Assembly: GCF_035917975.1 (NCBI RefSeq)
Contig: NZ_CP109130.1
Location: 2,604,001-2,668,000 of the forward strand
Direction: 5' to 3'
DNA from: Streptosporangium sp. NBC_01756
GTDB lineage: Bacteria; Actinomycetota; Actinomycetes; Streptosporangiales; Streptosporangiaceae
DNA length: 64,000 nt
The translations under genes were made by a program, and so were the position numbers. The notes beneath the pieces are model-generated. The model worked only from the letters and a program-made list of their open reading frames with translations. It made no database searches and was not told the DNA's origin. Every line of letters begins with the position of its first letter. Position 1 is the stretch's first letter. This document shows positions 35,079 to 41,944 of this stretch, one piece after another.

Positions 35079-35094
35079 CCTCTGCATTCGAACC

Positions 35095-35303
35095 GATGCC
35101 TAATCCGTGCAGGTCGTCCCCCCTTTTCGGTCTGCACGGAGCCGGGGAACCACTTCCGGGGTCCACGGCCGCCCGGGACATCGCTCCGCATGCCGGAGCC
35201 GTGTCTCAGGCCGCCTGCACGGGATCCCTTGGGGCGAATCAGCGCTTTTCTCGCGCCGTAGGGCGGCCTCCACGCCCGAGCCCGACAGCTAACCCGGCCG
35301 GCC
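35095..35303 (+). ncRNA. ydaO/yuaA (c-di-AMP) riboswitch
   Basis: The conserved blocks of the ydaO class appear in order: GAGCCGGGGAACCAC (near 35139), then TTGGGGCGAATC near 35230, then GCCCGACAGCTAACCC near 35278, with the expected stems between them. It directly follows the promoter and ends 17 nt before the NlpC/P60 start. In actinomycetes this riboswitch usually lies before cell-wall hydrolase genes; c-di-AMP binding turns expression off. Explains the 376-bp space. Confidence 0.9.
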
Positions 35304-35320
35304 TTATGGAAGGAACCATC

Positions 35321-36004
35321 TTGTCCGGCAAGATCTACCCCCGTGTCCTGCCCCTTTTCGTGGCCGGCGCCGCCGTGTTCGCGACCCCCTCCCTCGCCCT
35401 GGCGGACACCCCCCTCCCCTCCCCCGAACCCGCCGCCGAGGCTCCGACGCTCCCCGGCGCCAAGCCCGCGGCCGAGATCCCGATGCTCACCCCTCCCAAG
35501 CCCGCGACCGGGACGCAGACGCTCACCGGCGCCAAGCTGAAAGAGGCCCTCACCGCCAAGGCCCCGGTCCCCGCCTGGAAGAAGGCCGTGAAGTGGGCCC
35601 TGTCCAAACGCGGCACGCCGTACGTCTGGGGCGCCACCGGCCACGGCGGCTTCGACTGCTCCGGCCTGATGCTCCGCGCCTACGGCGCCGCCGGGATCAA
35701 GCTGCCCCGCGTCACCTACGACCAGTACGCGGCGTTCTCCAAGAAGGTCTCCTGGAAGAACCTCAAGCCCGGCGACCTGGTCTTCTTCCACGGCCTCGGC
35801 CATGTCGGCATGATCAGCAAGCCCGGCTACATGGTCCACGCCCCGCAGACCGGCGACGTGGTCAAGGAGGAGAAGCTCACCGCCTGGCGCCGTGACAGCT
35901 TCGCCGGCGCCGTCCGCCCCGACCGTGAGGGCGTCAAGCTCTCCATCGAACAGGCCAAGCTCGCCGCCGCACCCGCCCCCACGACGCTCGCGGCCCAGTC
36001 CTGA
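35321..36004 (+). CDS. secreted NlpC/P60 peptidoglycan endopeptidase
   Basis: 227 residues from TTG 35321, chosen because GGAAGGA lies 6 nt upstream; the ATG at 35306 has no ribosome site. Signal peptide (YPRVLPLFVAGAAVFATPSL, cut near ALA), a Pro/Ala linker, then the NlpC/P60 domain with catalytic Cys in GGFDCSGLMLRAYG and His in GLGHVGMI, third polar residue in MVHAPQ. It cleaves stem peptides in the cell wall and is controlled by the c-di-AMP riboswitch. Confidence 0.92.
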   Translation: MSGKIYPRVLPLFVAGAAVFATPSLALADTPLPSPEPAAEAPTLPGAKPAAEIPMLTPPKPATGTQTLTGAKLKEALTAKAPVPAWKKAVKWALSKRGTPYVWGATGHGGFDCSGLMLRAYGAAGIKLPRVTYDQYAAFSKKVSWKNLKPGDLVFFHGLGHVGMISKPGYMVHAPQTGDVVKEEKLTAWRRDSFAGAVRPDREGVKLSIEQAKLAAAPAPTTLAAQS

Positions 36005-36009
36005 GCGGT

Positions 36010-36045
36010 GGGGCGCCGCAGGCCGGAGCCGGCCTGCGGCGCCCC
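36010..36045 (+). terminator. terminator of the NlpC/P60 gene
   Basis: A 17-bp perfect stem (GGGGCGCCGCAGGCCGG and complement) with an AG loop, 5 nt after the stop. Confidence 0.85.
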
Positions 36046-36251
36046 GTCACCGTCTCCCCACCGGCCGCGGTGCGAGCCCCGGACCGGGGCCTCCGTCCCG
36101 CCATGAGTGCGGCACCGACCGTGGTGGGCACCGGGGCCGTTCCGCCGTGTCTCAGCCGACATGCCGCAATGATTCGCAACATAACAAGATATTTCACAAC
36201 TTCGGGCGTACCGTCGCAGCCAACACCCCCCGACAGTGACGAAGTGGCCCG

Positions 36252-37103
36252 ATGGCAACCTCCACACGCATCGACGAGGCAAAAGGCATTCTCGCGGCGC
36301 GTCTGCGCGCGCTCCGCTCGGACGCCGGCCTGACCGGGCGGGCACTGGCCGCGCGGACCGGTCTGGACCACACGAAGATATCCAAGATCGAGAACGCCGT
36401 TCAGATGCCGAACCAGACGGACATCCGGGCGTGGTGCAGGGCGTGCGACGCCGACGAACAGGTGGTCGATCTGATCGCGGCGGCCCAGAACATCGACGCC
36501 ATGTACACGGAGTGGCGGCGTCTGGAGGAGACGGGACTCGGACGGGTGCAGCGTTCGTTCCAGCCGCTGTACGAGAAGACCAGCCGGTTCCGCGTGTGGC
36601 AGCACTCGGCGATCCCCGGCCTGCTCCAGACCTCCGGATACGCGCGGGGACATCTGCGGACCGTCATCGACTTCCGCAACATCCCGGACGACATCGACGC
36701 AGCGGTGGCCGCACGGCTGCGGCAGCAGGGCGTGTTGCGTGACGGCACCAAACGGTTCGCGTTCATCGTCGGTGAGCAGGCGCTCCGCACGCCGCTGGTC
36801 AGGCCGGCCGAGATGATCACCCAGCTGGAGCGGCTCGCCGAACTGACGAGCGGCGTCGCGAACCTGTCGTTCGGGATCATCCCGGCGTCGGCGAAACCGT
36901 CGATGATGCCGCCGGAGAACTTCTGGATCTACGATGCCGCGCGGGTGCGCGTCGACACGGTGCCCGGCCAGATCCAGCACAAGGCACCCTCGGACGTCGC
37001 CGTGTACGAGAAGGCGTTCGAGGCGCTGCACAGCACCGCGGTGTACGGCGAAGCCGCCCGCGCGGTGCTACGGACCGTGGCGAGCGGGTTTCGCGCAACA
37101 TAA
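36252..37103 (+). CDS. XRE-family regulator with DUF5753 domain
   Basis: 283 residues. N-terminal HTH (ARLRALRSDAGLTGRALAAR, TGLDHTKISKIENAVQMPNQ) followed by the DUF5753 ligand-like domain (FQPLYEKTSRFRVWQHSAIP, GLLQTSGYARGHL). Such regulators are numerous in actinomycetes and usually stand beside a tiny partner gene, often DUF397. Here the next gene on the strand is an 88-residue protein of another small family. Confidence 0.9.
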   Translation: MATSTRIDEAKGILAARLRALRSDAGLTGRALAARTGLDHTKISKIENAVQMPNQTDIRAWCRACDADEQVVDLIAAAQNIDAMYTEWRRLEETGLGRVQRSFQPLYEKTSRFRVWQHSAIPGLLQTSGYARGHLRTVIDFRNIPDDIDAAVAARLRQQGVLRDGTKRFAFIVGEQALRTPLVRPAEMITQLERLAELTSGVANLSFGIIPASAKPSMMPPENFWIYDAARVRVDTVPGQIQHKAPSDVAVYEKAFEALHSTAVYGEAARAVLRTVASGFRAT

Positions 37104-37378
37104 CGCAACAACATTGATGGTGGCACCCCGGTTATCTAGCGTCATTAGCGTGCTCTCGCCCCCCTTTCCCCCGGCTGACCCGTCCCAGGACGGGATCATC
37201 CGAGTCCCGCGCGAGCCGGGGTGCGAGCCGGCCGTACGGAACGTGGCAGCCGGTACGCACGACACCGTCGCTCCCCGCCACACGGCGGTTCCTCCGGTCC
37301 TTCGGCCTCCGGCCCGCGCGAAGGGCCGTCTCGCAGGGCGGACCGGCCCGGGACCGCTCGATCCGAGCATGGTCTGCC

Positions 37379-37645
37379 ATGGCTGCCGGGCGTGACCCCG
37401 AGAAGATCGACGCGGCCGCCAGGATCCAGGCGGACGCGCCGGGCTGGCTGGTCATGTGGCGGCCGTGGCGGCGGTGCTTCACCGCGTTCGAGTGCCGCGA
37501 CCCGCGCCAGGTCCGGATCGTCGAAGCCGGAACCGCCGACGAACTACGCGATCTCATGCAGCACGTCGAAGTCGAACTCTGGCAGACCCTGTCCCCGGCC
37601 GAGTCGTCCGCCACGCGCGACCTGCCGCTGAGGTCCGCCAGATAA
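37379..37645 (+). CDS. small hypothetical protein following the XRE regulator
   Basis: 88 residues. A Trp/Arg-rich core WLVMWRPWRRCFTAFECRD is followed by a helical end (GTADELRDLMQHVEVELWQT). Small proteins of this kind are frequent after XRE/DUF5753 genes in actinomycetes. Function unknown. The 275-bp space between the two genes shows no feature. Confidence 0.65.
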   Translation: MAAGRDPEKIDAAARIQADAPGWLVMWRPWRRCFTAFECRDPRQVRIVEAGTADELRDLMQHVEVELWQTLSPAESSATRDLPLRSAR

Positions 37646-37777
37646 CAGCCCTGTGGCCCCGGGGCGAGGACTCGTTCTCGGAGGGGTGCTCTTCAGGGAG
37701 AGGGGAGCCTCCCGGGGCCACAGGCGCCACCACCGTCCCGCCGGGTCATGGGCGGGAATCGTCGTCTCCTGCGAGGG

Positions 37778-37900
37778 TCACCGGGTGGGAGCGCCTCCGT
37801 TGTCCCGGCGGTCCAGCGCGGTCTGGAGGGCGTCGGCCGCCTCGTCCTCGGTCTCTTCGGGACGGTTCCAGGGATACATGTCGTACATGGCGATTCTCAT
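37778..37900 (-). CDS. 40-codon ORF downstream of a BCAA-type leader
   Basis: 40 residues, beginning MRIAMYDMYPWNRPEETEDE and ending DRRDNGGAPTR. The acidic middle and GC-rich third positions argue for coding. No strong ribosome site precedes ATG 37898-37900. It lies 147 bp after the leader peptide at 38048-38092, and nothing else on the minus strand separates them. No known domain; related tiny proteins may exist in actinomycetes, but this could not be checked. Confidence 0.4.
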   Translation of the reverse strand: MRIAMYDMYPWNRPEETEDEAADALQTALDRRDNGGAPTR

Positions 37901-37925
37901 CTCGGTCGCATGCGAGCAGGGAGAT

Positions 37926-37958
37926 GGCCCGGACTCCGGTCGGGAGCCCGACCGGGCC
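37926..37958 (-). other. strong hairpin between leader and 40-codon ORF
   Basis: GGCCCGG...CCGGGCC with a nested GGTCGG/CCGACC stem. No U tract follows, so it is at best a weak terminator. In position it corresponds to the terminators of the cimA and ilvB leaders. Confidence 0.5.
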
Positions 37959-38021
37959 TGAATGTCGCGGATCCGGGTCGCGGATCGGCGACGAGGCGTG
38001 GAACCGGCGAGCGCCGTGACA

Positions 38022-38063
38022 CCGCGGCGGGCCGCCGGTCTGTCCTGTCAGACCCCGCCGCGG
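38022..38063 (-). promoter_or_regulatory. leader hairpin, BCAA-attenuator-like
   Basis: CCGCGGCGGG / CCCGCCGCGG, 10 bp perfect, with an inner GGTCTG/CAGACC stem. The 5' arm consists of the last codons of the peptide at 38048-38092 and the stop codon lies inside, the same construction as in the cimA and ilvB leaders. Confidence 0.6.
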
Positions 38064-38092
38064 CAGGTAATGAGTACGAGAACCTGGCGCAT
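38048..38092 (-). CDS. orphan leader peptide MRQVLVLITCRGGV
   Basis: 14-codon ORF with five consecutive branched-chain codons (GTT CTC GTA CTC ATT) then Thr, followed by codons that form a hairpin arm. It lies 71 bp downstream of the serA terminator, on the same strand, so it begins a new transcript. AGGAA is very close to the ATG. No biosynthetic gene follows; only the 40-codon ORF does. Confidence 0.55.
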   Translation of the reverse strand: MRQVLVLITCRGGV

Positions 38093-38162
38093 TTCCTACC
38101 ACGGTACCCGCTCATGGACATACGGTCTCGCCCACCGTACGCATTTCTCACATGCTGAGACA

Positions 38163-38203
38163 CGTACGGCTGCCGCCCCGGTCTGCGGGGCGGCAGCCGT
38201 ACG
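38163..38203 (-). terminator. terminator of serA
   Basis: A 17-bp perfect stem (CGTACGGCTGCCGCCCC and complement) with a 7-nt loop, 10 bp after the serA stop. Confidence 0.88.
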
Positions 38204-38212
38204 GGGTGGGAG

Positions 38213-39802
38213 CTATTCGGCCAGGTCGACCGAGCGTCCGCTGTCGGCGCCGATCTCGGCACCGATCTGGTCGATCACGTCGGCCGGGATGCCGGTGTCG
38301 ACGGTCAGCGCGATGAGGGCCTTGCCGCCCTTCGTGTCCCGGGCCACCTGCATCGAGGCGATGTTGATGCTGTGGTCGCCCAGGATGCGGCCGACGACGC
38401 CGACGACGCCGGGACGGTCGGTGTAGGAGAAGAACGACAGGTGGTCGGTCGGCTCGATCTCCATCTGGTAGCCGTTGACCTCAACGATCTTCGTGATCTG
38501 GCGCGGGCCCGACAGGGTGCCGGAGACCGAGACCGTACGGCCGTCGGCGAGGACGCCGCGGACCGTCACGACGTTGCGCCAGTCGGGGCTGTCCGAGCTG
38601 GTGATCAGCTCGACGGTCACGCCGCGGTCCTTGGCCAGGAGCGGGGCGTTGACGTAGGTGACGGAGTCCTCGACCACATCGGTGAAGATACCCTTGAGCG
38701 CGGCCAGCTCCAGCACGCGGACGTCCTGGGAGGCGATCTCGCCGCGGACCTCGACGTCGAGCCTGGTGGCGACCTCGCCGGCCAGGGCGGTGAAGACCCG
38801 GCCGAGCTTCTCGGCCAGCGGCAGGCCCGGCTTGACGTCCTCGGCGACGACGCCGCCCTGGACGTTGACCGCGTCCGGCACGAACTCGCCGGCCAGGGCG
38901 AGCTTCACGCTGCGCGCGACCTGGGTGCCGGCCTTCTCCTGGGCCTCATGGGTGGAGGCGCCCAGGTGCGGGGTGACGACGACCTGGTCCAGCTCGAACA
39001 GCGGGCTGTCGGTGACGGGCTCCTTGGGGAAGACGTCGATGCCGGCGCCGGCGACGCGGCCTTCCTTGATCGCGGAGTAGAGGGCGTTCTCGTCGATGAT
39101 GCCGCCGCGGGCGACGTTGATCAGGCGCACCGACGGCTTGACCGTGTGGAGCTCCTTGTCACCGATGAGCCCGATGGTCTCCTTGGACTTGGGCAGGTGC
39201 ACGGTGATGAAGTCGGCCTCGCGCAGGGCCTCCTCCAGCGACACCAGGCGGACGCCCATCTGCGCGGCGCGGGCCGGCTGCAGGTAGGGGTCGTAGGCGA
39301 TCAGCTCGACGCCGAACGGCTGCAGGCGCTGGGCGACCAGCTGCCCGATCTTGCCGAGGCCGAGGATGGCGACGACCTTCTCGTCGAGCTCGACGCCGGT
39401 GTACTTCGAGCGCTTCCACTCGCCGTCCTTGAGGGCGGCGTGCGCCTGGGCGACGTTGCGGGCCGAGGCGAGAATCAGCGCGACGGTGTGCTCGGCGGCG
39501 CTGGTGATGTTGGAGGTGGGCGCGTTGACGACCATGACGCCGGCTTTGGTGGCGGCCTCCACGTCCACGTTGTCCAGACCGACGCCGGCGCGGGCGACGA
39601 CCCGGAGCTTCGGCGCGGCGGCGATGGCCTCGGCGTCCACCTGCGTGGCGCTGCGCACGATGAGCGCGTCCACGTCGGCGAGAGCGGGCAGGAACTGGGC
39701 GCGGTCGGCGCCATCGGTGTGGCGGACTTCGAAGTCCGCGCCCAGGACCGCGAGACCGGCTTCCGAGAGTTCCTCTGCGACCAGTACGACGGGCTTGTTC
39801 AC
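38213..39802 (-). CDS. serA: D-3-phosphoglycerate dehydrogenase
   Basis: 529 residues, the long actinobacterial/mycobacterial form. NAD fold (GLGKIGQLVAQRL), catalytic Arg/Glu/His in INVARGGIIDENAL, EPVTDSPLF and TPHLGASTHEAQEKAG, then an intervening domain and a C-terminal ACT domain (YTDRPGVVGVVGRILGDHSI), the likely site of serine feedback. GTG 39800-39802 with AAAGGA upstream; the frame is open 25 codons further without similarity. First step of serine synthesis. Confidence 0.95.
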   Translation of the reverse strand: MNKPVVLVAEELSEAGLAVLGADFEVRHTDGADRAQFLPALADVDALIVRSATQVDAEAIAAAPKLRVVARAGVGLDNVDVEAATKAGVMVVNAPTSNITSAAEHTVALILASARNVAQAHAALKDGEWKRSKYTGVELDEKVVAILGLGKIGQLVAQRLQPFGVELIAYDPYLQPARAAQMGVRLVSLEEALREADFITVHLPKSKETIGLIGDKELHTVKPSVRLINVARGGIIDENALYSAIKEGRVAGAGIDVFPKEPVTDSPLFELDQVVVTPHLGASTHEAQEKAGTQVARSVKLALAGEFVPDAVNVQGGVVAEDVKPGLPLAEKLGRVFTALAGEVATRLDVEVRGEIASQDVRVLELAALKGIFTDVVEDSVTYVNAPLLAKDRGVTVELITSSDSPDWRNVVTVRGVLADGRTVSVSGTLSGPRQITKIVEVNGYQMEIEPTDHLSFFSYTDRPGVVGVVGRILGDHSINIASMQVARDTKGGKALIALTVDTGIPADVIDQIGAEIGADSGRSVDLAE

Positions 39803-39863
39803 AGGCTGGATCCTTTGAGACGTGGAGGCTGCTGCACGGACCTCACGTAGTCTATCGGCGCTT

Positions 39864-39877
39864 GTGAATGCGTTCAC
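39864..39877. promoter_or_regulatory. inverted repeat upstream of serA
   Basis: GTGAA-TGCG-TTCAC, 62 bp before the serA start. Candidate operator; no regulator can be named. Confidence 0.35.
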
Positions 39878-40010
39878 GAGTGTCCCGCGATCCGAGACGG
39901 TTACCCGCCCCTGTCACAACTCATGCGTAGAAAATTCAAGTTGGTATTGATCCGGAGAAAACTTCACGATTACCCTCATAAGCCGTGGTCCCCTACCTAT
40001 CGTTCCTCAT

Positions 40011-40976
40011 ATGAGCATCGGGAACCCCGCCCTCGGCGATGTGCTCGCACAGCACGGCGGCCCGCACCGGCTGCTGGCAGCGCTTGCCGAATGGGGACTC
40101 CTGGTTGCCGTGCGACCGGATCGCTCCGTCGTGCTGGGCACGACGCAGAGCGGTGATCGGGTGCTGCTCGGATACACCTCGGCGAGCACCTACGCACGGC
40201 ACCGTGGCAGCCACTCGTTGTCGGCCTGCGACGCCGACACCATCCTCGACATCCAGCGCGTCACCGGTGTGCGGGAAATCGTGATCGACGCCGCGGGCCC
40301 GGCGGCCGCCGCCGTGCCCATCGAGGATCTCCAGCGCTATCTGCGCTCGACCCGCACCGGCCCCACGCCAGCGCTGTCGGGCACGACTCCGACGGCGTAC
40401 GCGACCGGGGCCATGGCCACGGTCCCGCGCTCCCCGGCTCCTCCCGTGACCCGCCCTCCGGCTCCCCCGGTGGCGCGTCCTCCGGCTCCCCCCGTGGCGC
40501 GCCCCCCGGCTTCCCCCGTGGCGCGCCCCCCGAGGACCCCGGACCCGGCCCCGGTGGCTCGGCGGAACTCGGGGCCGGCCGCGCCCGCCCAGCCGTGGAT
40601 CCCCTCGCCCCGGCCCCATCTGTCGGGGCCGATGCAGATGGTGGACCCCGGCTACCGGCGGTGCGAGCACCCGATCCTGCCCGCGCTGCGCGTCGCGATC
40701 TCGCACCTGCTCGCCGACTACCCGCTCGTCCACCACGTGTGGATCTCCGAGTCCCGGACCTCCTCCGGTGCCCCGGGCATCATGCTGCACGTCAAGGTGC
40801 ACATGTCGGCGGCCGAGGACGTGGTCAGGGACATCCACCGCGGTGTCCGGGCCCGGCTGCCGCAGCTCGCCTCCAGCGAGGCGCCGATCCTGATGGCCAG
40901 GGTCGCCGACGCGCACAGCGAGCAGCGAATGGTCGAGCTGGGCGCCCACGTGGTCTGCGCCGACGTCACCGACTGA
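40011..40976 (+). CDS. SseB-like protein with proline-rich repeat linker
   Basis: 321 residues. Residues 1-105 resemble the SseB N-terminal domain (LLVAVRPDRSVVLGTTQSGD, VLLGYTSASTYARHRG, ILDIQRVTGVREIVIDAAGP). A Pro/Ala linker contains four APPV(A/T)RPP-type units (about 140-175), and the C-terminal domain (HVWISESRTSSGAPGIMLHV) resembles the SseB C-terminus. TATCGT 7 nt before the ATG suggests a leaderless message. Function unknown; type VII secretion or serine-sensitivity names are only family labels. Confidence 0.7.
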   Translation: MSIGNPALGDVLAQHGGPHRLLAALAEWGLLVAVRPDRSVVLGTTQSGDRVLLGYTSASTYARHRGSHSLSACDADTILDIQRVTGVREIVIDAAGPAAAAVPIEDLQRYLRSTRTGPTPALSGTTPTAYATGAMATVPRSPAPPVTRPPAPPVARPPAPPVARPPASPVARPPRTPDPAPVARRNSGPAAPAQPWIPSPRPHLSGPMQMVDPGYRRCEHPILPALRVAISHLLADYPLVHHVWISESRTSSGAPGIMLHVKVHMSAAEDVVRDIHRGVRARLPQLASSEAPILMARVADAHSEQRMVELGAHVVCADVTD

Positions 40977-40988
40977 GGACATCACCGG

Positions 40989-41023
40989 CCCGGGGTCGTC
41001 GTCCGCCGGACGACGACCCCGGG
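40989..41023. terminator. bidirectional terminator
   Basis: A 17-bp perfect stem (CCCGGGGTCGTCGTCCG and complement) between convergent genes, followed on the plus strand by CTTATTT. Confidence 0.85.
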
Positions 41024-41024
41024 C

Positions 41025-41561
41025 TTATTTGATCAAAGTGTTCGCGACGACGATGGCCAGACCCAGCAGCATGTCGACACAGCCCACCTTCCAGGCGGCC
41101 GACCAGGAGCCGCCGGAGGCCCTGGTGGCCCACATCCCCCAGCCGAACAGCGTGACCGCGTTGAACACCAGGACGACGCTGACGGCGGTGTACGGATTCC
41201 ACCACCCCGCGTGGGCCACGAGGAGCACGCCCGTGGTCGGCAAGGTGGCCACCACCAGCGGCCACTCGGTCAGCACCGAACGCGCCGCGTGAACAAGGGG
41301 CTTGTCTCCGGTCACGGTGTGGTGGGCGAGCGCGTGCGCGTACCCGTGGGCGACAGCTGCCACCAGCCCGGAGATCAGCACCCACAACGCGTCGTATCCG
41401 GGATTGGCAGGGGCCTGGTCCAGGGCGGCTGCCAAGCTGCTGGCCAGAACGGTGCCGTAGACGGCGCCGAACAGCAGCCTCTCGGACGGCTCGCGCCGCC
41501 GGATCCGGCCCAGCATGCCCGAGCGCCTGGGGGATCTGAGATGTTCGGTGCTGTCGGCCAT
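41025..41561 (-). CDS. four-helix membrane protein of unknown function
   Basis: 178 residues from ATG 41559-41561 (a GTG at 41597 is possible). Four hydrophobic helices after a basic N-terminus: LLFGAVYGTVLASSLAAALD, ALWVLISGLVAAVAHGYAHA, a third near LVVATLPTTGVLLVAH, and AVSVVLVFNAVTLFGWGMWA, then a fifth weaker one. H-rich loop AHGYAHALAHHTVTG. No domain recognised. Confidence 0.65.
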   Translation of the reverse strand: MADSTEHLRSPRRSGMLGRIRRREPSERLLFGAVYGTVLASSLAAALDQAPANPGYDALWVLISGLVAAVAHGYAHALAHHTVTGDKPLVHAARSVLTEWPLVVATLPTTGVLLVAHAGWWNPYTAVSVVLVFNAVTLFGWGMWATRASGGSWSAAWKVGCVDMLLGLAIVVANTLIK

Positions 41562-41658
41562 CGTCTCGCTAGCTGCCGTGAACTGGGACACCCCCACACC
41601 TACCAGCTCTCCCGCCCGGCCCGGCGTACCCTCGCCGTCGCCCGGCCGGAAGCTTCGC

Positions 41659-41821
41659 CTACCCCATCCGGCGGATCAGCGTGGTCCTGGTCCTGGCGAA
41701 AGCCATCGCGATCAGTGCCGCCGCCAGCGGCAGGCCGATCCCCACGGCTGAACGCGCTGCGCACCCTGGCTCGTCCGATTCCGCGCCGGGAGATGCGCAG
41801 CGCTGCGAGGAGGGCGCTCAT
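41659..41821 (-). pseudogene. collapsed FtsX-type permease paralogue
   Basis: 163 bp that keep only the two ends of a permease gene. The first 23 codons (SALLAALRISRRGIGRAR...) match the start of the intact permease at 44536 ([18 protein letters not shown]). In another frame the last 28 codons (VGIGLPLAAALIAMAFAR...) match its end (VLVGLPLLAALMAALCVR). About 800 central codons are missing and the join is out of frame. Its ATG overlaps the TGA of the ATPase remnant, as in the intact pair. Confidence 0.85.
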
Positions 41822-41874
41822 CGGACGCTCTCCGGAGTGGAGGTGGAACCAGAGGTGGGCAGGTCGAAACTCAT
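41818..41874 (-). pseudogene. collapsed ABC ATPase paralogue (18 codons)
   Basis: An ORF MSFDLPTSGSTSTPESVR. MSFD equals the start of the intact ATPase (45240), DLPTSGS equals its internal segment in [10 protein letters not shown], and PESVR* matches its end (LESAR*). It therefore looks like an ATPase gene with two internal deletions that left the reading frame, start, stop and 4-bp overlap with the permease remnant. Confidence 0.8.
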
Positions 41875-41944
41875 TGTTGTGTCTCCTACGTTCGGGGAGG
41901 CTGCTGGCGGGCTCACCGCTTCCTCGCGGGGCCGTGAACCGAGA

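Noticed and set aside
34945..35304. Protein-coding frame extending the NlpC/P60 gene upstream to 35096
   Set aside because: The region is the ydaO riboswitch; the frame is open by chance and lacks a ribosome site.
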